Source: an uncultured Oscillospiraceae bacterium
GTDB taxonomy: Bacteria; Bacillota; Clostridia; Oscillospirales; Oscillospiraceae
Direction of reading: 5' to 3'
Length of the DNA stretch: 44,667 nucleotides
NCBI GenBank assembly: GCA_947589745.1
Contig: CANQCS010000016.1
Span: 1 to 44,667, forward strand
Shown: positions 9,701 to 15,593 of the stretch, piece by piece
Layout: each line of letters starts with the position of its first letter
How positions within the stretch are numbered: position 1 is the first letter of the stretch
Made by a program: the position numbers and the translations under genes
The notes under the pieces: model-generated
The model's input: the letters and a program-made list of their open reading frames with translations, nothing else
What the model was told of the DNA's origin: nothing
Database searches by the model: none

Positions 9701-9817
9701 TACACCCAGGTCAGCGACGTGGAGGAAGAGATCAACGGGCTGATGACCTTTGACCGCCGGACGGTCAAGGTGGATGTGGGCCGGGTCAGGCGGATCAACC
9801 GGGAGCTGCGGTTCTGA
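6770..9817 (+). CDS. MFS sugar transporter fused to GH2 glycoside hydrolase
   Basis: One 1015-residue frame. Residues about 1-430 form an MFS transporter (SLC45/MelB-like type) with multiple membrane segments and the motif-A-like loop GALSDKLGVRKP. After a basic linker (RREARRAQGRKEALRP), residues 441-1015 form a complete GH2 protein: sugar-binding domain (LNLNGPWEYAI, LWYRRTF, VFVNGKQAGEHKGGYLPF), immunoglobulin-like middle, then TIM barrel with acid/base E862 in FNEGWGQFD and nucleophile E923 in LTEFGGY. Residue 441 is Met, where free-standing relatives would start, and a weak AGAGG lies upstream, so internal initiation is possible. An even number of helices would keep the enzyme cytoplasmic. 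AGAAGGAGG precedes the ATG. Sugar specificity (beta-galactoside, glucuronide or other) is not resolvable. Confidence 0.88.
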   Translation: MARNRENALGMRTWLAMLSFGLIGQIAWVVENMYFNVFLYNTITGDSGMIAAMVAASAVVAAVTTLFVGALSDKLGVRKPIIVGGYLLWGLSVMAFALVSVDGLGWLLGAARAVHAAAVLVIVLDCVMTFFGSSANDAAFNAWVTDVTNDRNRGRVEAVLAVMPLVSMLVVFGALDGLTAQGRWGAFFLIVGGLTMLGGVLGRFLIREPESLRRAEGNYLANILYGLRPDVVLKNPGLYLSLLALAVYSASQQVYMPYLIIYIQRFLGFDDYAVILGVVLIAASVISVIFGRIIDKHGKRTVAVPAAVVAAVGLLLMCFARSMAFVIAAGIVMLGASMVLSACLQGLIRDYTPAGKAGQFQGIRILFQVLIPMVTGPFIGSAVIGHTGMTYNDLGVIKEVPTPGIFAASAVVLALIALPLWRLGRREARRAQGRKEALRPMLTPWGERLDREHPLPEYPRPQLRRDSYLNLNGPWEYAILPTGKEPKKYQGEIVVPFSPETLLSGVGRRLEPGETLWYRRTFALPEGFRKDRVLLHFGAVDQCCRVFVNGKQAGEHKGGYLPFTCDITEQMTAEDNTLVVAVTDDTSRSCHAYGKQSFTPGGIWYTPQSGIWQTVWLESVPENYVQHLTITPLYDQRQVRVTVKASAPVGAAVTVLQEGEVVAEGRTDPEGQVTLDLWRDRFRPWSPDDPFLYGLTVDLDGDKVESYFGMRKLGVTTVDGRKVLALNDAPIFMSGVLDQGYWSDGLYTAPSDEAMIYDIQTMKDCGFNMLRKHIKVEPLRWYYHCDRLGMLVWQDLVSGGDRQSPWVTTFLPFAGIHLRDNKYPRFGRGSEESRDQFVQDLYDTVELLYNTPSVAVWVPFNEGWGQFDSLQITQILWEEDPTRLVDHASGWHDQGGGDFKSRHIYFRPVRMKRDKNRILALTEFGGYSLPVEGHTASQKEFGYKTFREQEAFMDAFEALYLKEVLPCRDQEGLSVAVYTQVSDVEEEINGLMTFDRRTVKVDVGRVRRINRELRF

Positions 9818-9875
9818 GGGCCGGACAGATGTATTGGCGGAAAGATGGTTAAGGAACAACAGGGAGGAATATGAT

Positions 9876-10595
9876 ATGGAACCTAGCGCCTTTGACTCGC
9901 AGACCGCCACACGGGAGAAACTCCCGGCCCTTGGCCAGAGAATGCGGAACGGCCAAGCGGAGGAGCAGGCCCGGAAGGTGCGGAATTACCGGGAGCTGAA
10001 CCGGTACGCCCAAAAGGGGCAGATCCTCTTTACCGGCTCGTCCCTGATGGAGCAGTTCCCCATCGCGGAGTACTGCGCCAGCGCCGGAATCAGGAAGACA
10101 GTCTACAACCGGGGCATCGGAGGCACCACCACGGACGACTTCCTGCGGGAGATCGACACGGTGCTCTTTGACCTGGCGCCCAGCAAAATTTTCATCAATA
10201 TCGGTACCAACGACATTTCCACACAAATCTATGGCGACGGCTGGCAGGCCCATCTGCTGGACAATTACCGGGAAATTCTGCGGCAGATCAAAGAGCGTCT
10301 GCCGGACGCGGAGGTCTACATGATGGCCTACTACCCGGTGAACGCCGCTTTTGCCGGTGCGTCGGAGTGGTCAAAGGCGGTATTCGCCACCCGCAGCAAC
10401 GAGAATATCAACGATACCAACGAAAAACTGAAAGCTCTGGCGGATGAGTTCGGTGTCCGCTATATCGATGTCAACGACGGGATCAAGGACGGGCAGGGAA
10501 ATCTCCGTGGGGACATCACCGTGGACGGCATCCATATGTATGCCGGAGGCTACCGGCCGGCGTTCGAGGCGCTGAGAGAGTACATTGAGGTATAA
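9876..10595 (+). CDS. SGNH/GDSL-family esterase
   Basis: A 239-residue SGNH hydrolase, likely a deacetylase or other carbohydrate esterase from its context. Block I reads FTGSSLMEQ with S56 the predicted nucleophile (GSSL instead of GDSL). Block II glycine lies in NRGIGG (80-83), block III is IGTNDIS with N112, and block V is DGIH with D217 and H220. There is no signal peptide, so it acts in the cytoplasm. I start at 9876 because AGGGAGGAAT stands directly before it; upstream codons back to 9750 overlap the GH2 gene and have no ribosome binding site. It sits between two glycosidase genes in the same operon. Confidence 0.9.
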   Translation: MEPSAFDSQTATREKLPALGQRMRNGQAEEQARKVRNYRELNRYAQKGQILFTGSSLMEQFPIAEYCASAGIRKTVYNRGIGGTTTDDFLREIDTVLFDLAPSKIFINIGTNDISTQIYGDGWQAHLLDNYREILRQIKERLPDAEVYMMAYYPVNAAFAGASEWSKAVFATRSNENINDTNEKLKALADEFGVRYIDVNDGIKDGQGNLRGDITVDGIHMYAGGYRPAFEALREYIEV

Positions 10596-10612
10596 CAACA
10601 AGGAGAGATGAT

Positions 10613-13087
10613 ATGAGCATTTACGGCTGCAAGGTAAATCATTTGGAAAATCCCCTGGGCTTTGACCTGGGCAGGCCCGTGTTTACATGGAAAGGCGGGA
10701 ACGGGCGGCTGGTGGTAGCGCGGGACCCGGAGCTGACGGATGTTGTCTATGACTCCGGCGACGCAGTCCTGGACCCCCTCTGCACCCAGCCGGAGCTGGC
10801 GCTGGCGCCCCGGACCCGGTACTTCTGGCAGGTGGGGGACGGCCTAGTGTGCCGGTTCGAGACCGCCAAGCTGGACGAGCCCTGGGCGGCGGAGTGGATC
10901 GGCTGCGACCGCTCTGAGGCCCGGCACCCCATCTTCTCCAAACAGATCGTCGTCCGCGGCGAGGTGGCCTCCGCCCGGCTCTATATCTGCGGCCTGGGCC
11001 TCTATGAGGCGCGGATCGACGGCGTGCGGGTGGGTGACGAGCGCTTCGCCCCCTTCTGCAACGATTACCACCAGTGGCTCCAGTACCAGACCTACGACGT
11101 GACGGACACCCTCCAAAATGGCGGGGAACTGGCGGTGGAGCTGGGCAACGGCTGGTGGTCCGGCCGGTTCGGCTTCTCCTCCCGGCCCGGACAGGGGGGC
11201 TTTTACGGGGACGACTGGCGGCTCATCGCCGAGGTCCGGGTCCGGTACGCCGATGGGACCGAGGAGGTCACCGGCACCGACGGGACCTGGACCGTCACCC
11301 GTGGGAACATCACCTTCTCCAACATCTACGACGGGGAACACGTGGACATGACCCTGCCGGAGACGGAGCCCGTCCCGGCCACGGTCCTGGAGGCTCCCAA
11401 GACCCCACTCCGGGCCCGGCTCAGCCCACCGGTGACGGTACAGCAGGAGCTGCCAGTCCAGCGGGTCGTCCACACTCCGGCGGGGGAGACGGTGCTGGAT
11501 GTGGGCCAGAACATGACTGGCATCTTCCGGATGCGGGTCCACATCCCCAGGGGGCAGACCCTCCACCTCCAGTTCGGTGAGCATATGCAGGACGGCAACT
11601 TCTACCGGGATAACCTGCGCACGGCCCTGGCGGAATACTTCTGGACCTCCGACGGGGAGGAGCATGTGATCGAGCCGCGGTTCACCTTCTACGGCTACCG
11701 CTATGTGAAGGTGGAGGGCGCGGCGGTGGAGCCGGAGGACTTCACCGCCCTGGTGGTCCACTCCTACATCCCGCAAATCGGCGCCCTCACCACCGGGCAT
11801 GAACTGGTAGACCGGCTGATCCTCAACGCCATGTGGGGACAGCGGGGCAACTATCTGGACGTGCCCACCGACTGCCCCCAGCGGGACGAGCGCATGGGCT
11901 GGACCGGCGACGCCCAGGTCTTCGCTCCCACGGCCAGCTACTTCACCGACTGCGCGGCGTTCCTGCACAAGTACCTGACGGACATGAACCAGGAGCAGGC
12001 GGAACGGGGCGGCGCGGTGCCCTATGTGGTGCCCAGCTTCGGCCTGGAGGGTTCCGCCACCGCCTGGGGCGACGCCGCTGCGGTGATCCCCTGGACGGTG
12101 TACACCTTCACCGGCGACCGGGCGTTCCTGGAGGCCCACTTCGACGGTATGGCCGGATGGGTGGACTACTGCGCCCAAAAGTACGACGAAGGCACCTGGC
12201 TCACCCAGTTCCACTACGGCGACTGGCTGGCCCTGGACGGCCCACGGGCCGCCGACGCGGTGCGTGGCGGCACCGACGAGGCGTTCATCGCCTCCGCCTA
12301 CCTGATCCGCTCCGCCCGCCTCACCGCCGAGGCCGCCAAGGTCCTGGGCAAGGCTGGGGATGCGGAGCGCTTCACCGCCCTGGCGGAGCGTGTCCGGGGG
12401 GACCTGGTGAGCGACTACTACAGTCCCACGGGCCGGTGCTGCGTCAACACCCAGACGGCCCATCTGCTGACCCTGGCCTTCGGCCTGCACCCCGGCCGCG
12501 AGATGGCGGAGGCCGGGCTCCGGGACCGGCTCAAGTGGTCCGGCGGCAAGCTCCAGACCGGCTTCGTGGGCACGCCGCTGCTGTGCCCCACCCTGTCGGA
12601 ACTGGGGATGCACCGGGAGGCCTACGACCTGCTGCTGAACGAGGACCTGCCCGGCTGGCTCTACGAGGTGAAGATGGGAGCCACCACGGTCTGGGAGCGG
12701 TGGAACAGCGTGGACCCGGACGGCCACATGTCCTCCACCGGCATGAACAGCCTGAACCACTACGCCTACGGCTCCATCGTGGAGTGGATGTGGCGCTGGT
12801 GCGCGGGGCTGGAGCCCGTCGAGCCGGGGTTCAAGCGGGTGAAGCTCCACCCGGTGCCGGATATGCGGCTGGGGTCGCTGGACGCGGCCTACGACTCTGC
12901 CTCCGGCCTCTATGAGGTCCACTGGAGGTGCCTGGACGCCAGCCACCTTGCTGTCTCCGTTACGGTGCCGGAGGGCTGCGAGGCGGAGCTGACTCTGCCC
13001 TACGCCCCCGACAGCGCCTACACCGCCGGGAGGACGCTTCAGGCCGGAAAATACGAGTTCACCTATGAGACCACGCAGACGATGTGA
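10613..13087 (+). CDS. GH78 alpha-L-rhamnosidase, cytoplasmic
   Basis: Removes terminal alpha-L-rhamnose from plant glycosides or pectin fragments. The 824 residues show an N-terminal beta-sandwich and a GH78 N-domain (about 110-280), a concanavalin-like domain with ETVLDVGQNMTGIFRM, the (alpha/alpha)6 barrel with CPQRDERMGWTGDAQ (predicted general acid E426), and GATTVWERW with predicted general base E695, then a C-terminal sandwich. The absence of a signal peptide means the substrate must be imported first, matching the transporter at the head of the operon. AAGGAGAGATGAT precedes the ATG, 17 bp after the esterase gene. A strong terminator follows. Confidence 0.95.
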   Translation: MSIYGCKVNHLENPLGFDLGRPVFTWKGGNGRLVVARDPELTDVVYDSGDAVLDPLCTQPELALAPRTRYFWQVGDGLVCRFETAKLDEPWAAEWIGCDRSEARHPIFSKQIVVRGEVASARLYICGLGLYEARIDGVRVGDERFAPFCNDYHQWLQYQTYDVTDTLQNGGELAVELGNGWWSGRFGFSSRPGQGGFYGDDWRLIAEVRVRYADGTEEVTGTDGTWTVTRGNITFSNIYDGEHVDMTLPETEPVPATVLEAPKTPLRARLSPPVTVQQELPVQRVVHTPAGETVLDVGQNMTGIFRMRVHIPRGQTLHLQFGEHMQDGNFYRDNLRTALAEYFWTSDGEEHVIEPRFTFYGYRYVKVEGAAVEPEDFTALVVHSYIPQIGALTTGHELVDRLILNAMWGQRGNYLDVPTDCPQRDERMGWTGDAQVFAPTASYFTDCAAFLHKYLTDMNQEQAERGGAVPYVVPSFGLEGSATAWGDAAAVIPWTVYTFTGDRAFLEAHFDGMAGWVDYCAQKYDEGTWLTQFHYGDWLALDGPRAADAVRGGTDEAFIASAYLIRSARLTAEAAKVLGKAGDAERFTALAERVRGDLVSDYYSPTGRCCVNTQTAHLLTLAFGLHPGREMAEAGLRDRLKWSGGKLQTGFVGTPLLCPTLSELGMHREAYDLLLNEDLPGWLYEVKMGATTVWERWNSVDPDGHMSSTGMNSLNHYAYGSIVEWMWRWCAGLEPVEPGFKRVKLHPVPDMRLGSLDAAYDSASGLYEVHWRCLDASHLAVSVTVPEGCEAELTLPYAPDSAYTAGRTLQAGKYEFTYETTQTM

Positions 13088-13122
13088 TGCGGCCTGACTG
13101 CAGATAGGCTCGTAATGAAACG

Positions 13123-13153
13123 AAAACGCTCCGGCGATTGCCGGAGCGTTTTT
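13123..13153 (+). terminator. Intrinsic terminator of glycoside operon
   Basis: Stem ACGCTCCGGC / GCCGGAGCGT with GATT loop, extended by flanking A and T runs that pair with each other, ending in TTTTT. It ends the MFS-GH2/esterase/rhamnosidase transcript. Confidence 0.9.
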
Positions 13154-13181
13154 ATGCCCTGAAAAAATTTTGGGGGAAAAG

Positions 13182-13216
13182 TGAAACCATCGGGGCAGAC
13201 GGGCAGTCTTTATAGG
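13182..13216 (+). promoter_or_regulatory. Possible autoregulated ECF promoter
   Basis: TGAAACC (13182-13188) followed, about 17 bp on, by GTCTTTATAGG (13206-13216), placed 41 bp before the sigma gene. The TGAAAC box is the usual -35 of many Firmicute ECF sigma factors, suggesting the sigma factor reads its own promoter. The -10 is less clear. Confidence 0.5.
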
Positions 13217-13256
13217 TGAAACCGGTTTTCACAGCGGCTGATGGGCAGGTGATGGA

Positions 13257-13805
13257 GTGACAGACAACGAGTTGATCGACCGCCTCTCCCGGCGGGACGA
13301 AGATGCTCTGGAGGCGGTCCGGGAGCGGTACGGCGCTTACTGCCGGGCCGTGGTCCACGGCATTCTGGGAAACTCGGAGGACGAGGAGGAGTGCATGGCC
13401 GACCTATGGCTGCGGGTCTGGAACGCCATCCCGCCGGGCCGCCCGGAGCACCTCAAGGGCTGGCTGGGGACCGTGGCCCGCAACTGCGCTTTGACCTGCT
13501 GCCGCCGCCGGGGACGGTATAGCGTGTCCCTGGAGGAGGCGGGGCTGGAACTGGCGGAGGACCTGAGCGGCGGGCCCCAGGAGCGGCTGGAGGCCCAGGC
13601 CCTGGGGGAGGCCATCTCCCGCTTCCTGGAAAAACAGCCGGAAGCCCGGCGAGTCCTGTTCCTGCGCCGCTACTGGTACGGCGACAGCCTGGAGGCGGCC
13701 GCCAAGCGGGTAGGGTGGACCACCGGCAAGGCCAAGATGATCCTGTTTCGGATGCGGAACAAGCTGCGGGAAGAATTGCGGAAGGAGGATTTCTACCATG
13801 GATAA
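13257..13805 (+). CDS. ECF-type RNA polymerase sigma factor
   Basis: A 182-residue extracytoplasmic-function sigma factor. Region 2 is visible as YGAYCRAVVHGILGN followed by EDEEECMADLWLRVWNAI; region 4 as QPEARRVLFLRRYWYGDS with the helix-turn-helix LEAAAKRVGWTTGKAKM. The start is GTG, with AGGTGAT a few bases upstream. The stop overlaps the following anti-sigma-like gene by 8 bp, a typical coupled pair. It probably responds to envelope or metabolic stress sensed by the partner; the signal is unknown. Confidence 0.93.
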   Translation: MTDNELIDRLSRRDEDALEAVRERYGAYCRAVVHGILGNSEDEEECMADLWLRVWNAIPPGRPEHLKGWLGTVARNCALTCCRRRGRYSVSLEEAGLELAEDLSGGPQERLEAQALGEAISRFLEKQPEARRVLFLRRYWYGDSLEAAAKRVGWTTGKAKMILFRMRNKLREELRKEDFYHG

Positions 13806-14670
13806 GGAGAAAATTCTGGAGGGCATGAGCTATGTGGACCCGGCGCTGGTGGAGGCGACAGACGCCGCGCCCCGCTGCGGGAATAGCAGGTGGCGCCGCC
13901 CGGCGCTGATCGCGGCCTGCCTGTGTCTGGTGCTGGCGGGCACGGCGGTGGCGGTAGCCATGGGGCTGAACTGGACGCTGGGCGGCCCGGTGACGATGCT
14001 AGACGGGAAAAATTATGCCGGTACAGTGGAGGTCTGGTCCCCGGAGTACCTGCCGGTGGAGAGTCTGAGCCAGGAGGTCCGGGATCTGGTGGCGGAGGCT
14101 GCGGACCGCATGGCGGAGAGCAACAGCACACAACTTATCGATACGGAGACCGGAGAGCCGGTCACGTTCTATGACAACACCTATAAGATGAAAAACTGGG
14201 ACGAGTTGGAGCGATTCCTTGGGGTGGACGTCCTGCCGGAGAACCCGATCCTCCAAAACGACAACAGCGGAGTGCTGTATGTAGGCGAGGAAAGCGGGCA
14301 GTGCTTCCTTATGATGCGCTGCAACGGCGAGAGGCTGGTAAACATAGAGGCGATGGGGATATTCGATACCGCGGACAGCAGCATGATGACGCTCATGATC
14401 CATGCCACCGCCCGCACAGACGCAACCCCCTACAACAAGGGCGGTCTCGCGACCCTATACCGCACGGAGGAGGACCTGGCACAATCAGTCCAGGAGGAGT
14501 ATACGACGCCGAGCGGCTTACCGTGTCTGCTGACCAGCAAAGAATACGGATGGGATGGATACTTCTGCCACGGGGCCTTTGTGGTAGACGTAAAAGCCCA
14601 AGGGGGAGAGGGCGTAAGCGACCAGGACGTTCGAGCGGAGCTCATACGCGTCCTGGACGCTTTCCAGTAG
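13798..14670 (+). CDS. Membrane anti-sigma-like protein
   Basis: A 290-residue protein beginning MDKEKILEGMSYVDPALVEA, the short cytoplasmic segment seen in clostridial proteins paired with ECF factors. One membrane helix is at about residues 35-57 after RWRR, followed by a roughly 230-residue extracytoplasmic domain I do not recognise. The 8-bp overlap with the sigma gene and the single-pass layout suggest it holds the sigma factor at the membrane. The start is set by GGAGGATTTCTACC before the ATG. The stop lies only a few bases from the repeat element beginning at 14673. Confidence 0.75.
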   Translation: MDKEKILEGMSYVDPALVEATDAAPRCGNSRWRRPALIAACLCLVLAGTAVAVAMGLNWTLGGPVTMLDGKNYAGTVEVWSPEYLPVESLSQEVRDLVAEAADRMAESNSTQLIDTETGEPVTFYDNTYKMKNWDELERFLGVDVLPENPILQNDNSGVLYVGEESGQCFLMMRCNGERLVNIEAMGIFDTADSSMMTLMIHATARTDATPYNKGGLATLYRTEEDLAQSVQEEYTTPSGLPCLLTSKEYGWDGYFCHGAFVVDVKAQGGEGVSDQDVRAELIRVLDAFQ

Positions 14671-14735
14671 CCGGGTGGTAGGGGGCTCCGCCCCCACCGG
14701 GTCTGGGAGGGGCCTTTCGGCCCCTGCCTTCCCCT

Positions 14736-14765
14736 GGTGACTTTTCCCTCGCAGGAAAAGTCACC
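14736..14765. repeat. Arm palindrome, ACTTTTCC type (copy 1 left)
   Basis: GGTGACTTTTCC, six-base loop, GGAAAAGTCACC: a 12-bp perfect stem. Mirror of 15212-15241. Confidence 0.88.
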
Positions 14766-14882
14766 AAAAGTGCGCTTAAGGGGGCTTTCGCCCCCTTAAG
14801 AATCCCTCGGGGATGACGGTTAAGGACAGATGGGTGGTGGAACTATAGGCCAGGGAAAGCATTCATCAGGGGTGCTGGTTTG

Positions 14883-15015
14883 TTTTTCCGTAGTCCAACT
14901 GCCGGTTGCTCCGTTCCACTACGCAATTGATGGCGCGGTTCTTGTCGAGTCCGTAGACGAAAATCTGTCCTGTGCGTAGTGGAACGGAGCAGGACGCAGT
15001 CGGAATACGGAAAAA
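14883..15015. repeat. Core 43-bp imperfect inverted repeat, copy 1
   Basis: Arms 14883-14925 and 14973-15015; 37 of 43 positions pair, around a 47-base loop. The innermost 19 bp (TGCTCCGTTCCACTACGCA at 14907-14925 and its complement at 14973-14991) pair perfectly and are identical in copy 2. Confidence 0.9.
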
Positions 15016-15173
15016 ACGACCAACGCACCCAATGTGTCCGTGCACCAGCGCTTCACTCTCCTTGAGGACATACTTACTGTAGCCGCAACGCCTCATACAC
15101 GGGAGCAAGGACAGTTTAGAACAAACCAACCACAGGGGGAGCGCAAACACAAACAAAAAATAAGGAAAGATTC

Positions 15174-15203
15174 TCAAGAAAACCATTCCTGGTTTTCTTG
15201 AGT
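15174..15203. repeat. Perfect 13-bp hairpin at right edge of core, copy 1
   Basis: Arms CTCAAGAAAACCA and TGGTTTTCTTGAG around TTCC. Copy 2 (40670-40699) has TTTAAGAAAACCA and TGGTTTTCTTAAA: two base pairs changed on both sides, pairing kept. Confidence 0.88.
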
Positions 15204-15211
15204 GCACTTTT

Positions 15212-15241
15212 GGTTACTTTTCCTGCAAGGGAAAAGTAACC
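15212..15241. repeat. Arm palindrome, ACTTTTCC type (copy 1 right)
   Basis: GGTTACTTTTCC, six-base loop, GGAAAAGTAACC: a 12-bp perfect stem. It differs from the left arm by a G-C to T-A pair, with pairing kept. Confidence 0.88.
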
Positions 15242-15320
15242 CAGGGGTGCGCCCCACTGGGGGGCGAATCAGACCCGGTGGGGGCGGAGCCCCCACCCAC
15301 CATTGTAACGAAACCGTAAT

Positions 15321-15348
15321 ACAAATCCCCCATGATTTGTGTTATACT
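15321..15348 (+). promoter_or_regulatory. Promoter region of ABC-F gene with small palindrome
   Basis: A good -10 TATACT (15343-15348) with no clear -35 at 17 bp (TACAAA). A 7-bp inverted repeat ACAAATC (15321-15327) / GATTTGT (15334-15340) fills the spacer and could be an operator. Transcription from here gives a leader of about 240 bases. Confidence 0.6.
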
Positions 15349-15377
15349 AAACAAAAATCATGGAAAGGACTGAAAGA

Positions 15378-15392
15378 ATGATCAACGGCTGA
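15378..15392 (+). other. Four-codon leader ORF (MING-stop) before ABC-F gene
   Basis: ATG ATC AAC GGC TGA, preceded by GGAAAGGACTGAAAGA with a usable ribosome binding site. It is close to the 5' end of the predicted leader. It could serve as the ribosome-stalling sensor of an attenuator; inference. Confidence 0.4.
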
Positions 15393-15487
15393 ATCCGGCT
15401 TTTGTGCGAAAATCACCTGTCTGTCCACGCCTGGCGGCGTGGGCCTGGTGTTGTGCCGCCGAAAGTCAGAGGATGCCGGGTCATTTT

Positions 15488-15520
15488 GGCCGGAGCGTCC
15501 CGCTCCGGCGCGGCCTTTTT
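15488..15520 (+). terminator. First leader terminator of ABC-F gene
   Basis: Hairpin GGCCGGAGCG / CGCTCCGGC around TCC, with flanking GGCC pairing, followed by TTTTT (15516-15520). It lies between promoter and gene, so it would cut transcription before the ABC-F frame. Confidence 0.7.
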
Positions 15521-15529
15521 GCGTTCTCT

Positions 15530-15561
15530 GCCGCTTTCGGCTTGCCCGGAGGCGGCTTTTT
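15530..15561 (+). terminator. Second leader terminator of ABC-F gene
   Basis: Arms GCCGCTTTCGG (15530-15540) and CCGGAGGCGGC (15546-15556) form an 11-bp stem with two U-G pairs, followed by TTTTT, 32 bp before the ABC-F start codon. Two tandem terminators in one leader suggest attenuation. Confidence 0.72.
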
Positions 15562-15593
15562 GCTGCCCTCCGGCGAAGTGAAAGGAGAACGAT

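Larger units (their letters stand above)
14673..15301. repeat. Large non-coding palindromic element, copy 1
   Basis: Exact 24-bp terminal inverted repeats (14681-14704 and 15271-15294; GGGGGCTCCG...ACCGGGTCT and complement). Inside lie nested hairpins in mirror order: 14709-14724, 14736-14765 and 14775-14800 on the left, 15181-region, 15212-15241 and 15249-region on the right. The 38-bp blocks 14736-14773 and 15204-15241 are inverted copies (35 of 38 match). The core from 14819 to about 15200 is shared with copy 2. No coding potential, no transposase and no clear target duplication. It begins directly after the anti-sigma gene stop. Confidence 0.85.

Noticed and set aside
6884-9910. A 1008-codon open frame on the minus strand opposite the MFS-GH2 gene
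   Set aside because: Antisense shadow with His/Gly/Val-rich composition and no ribosome binding site; the plus-strand gene has clear domains and catalytic residues.
14843-15207. Short minus-strand frames in repeat copy 1, and similar ones at 40318-40652, sharing peptides such as RSGTEQPAV
   Set aside because: Similar peptides arise on both strands because the DNA is an inverted repeat; no ribosome binding sites, and the two copies differ by indels that break the frames.
14673-15301. CRISPR array
   Set aside because: Repeats are nested inverted pairs, not regularly spaced direct repeats, and no cas gene is present.
14673-15301. Insertion sequence with transposase
   Set aside because: Terminal inverted repeats exist but there is no transposase frame in either copy and no clear target-site duplication; kept as a non-coding repeat.
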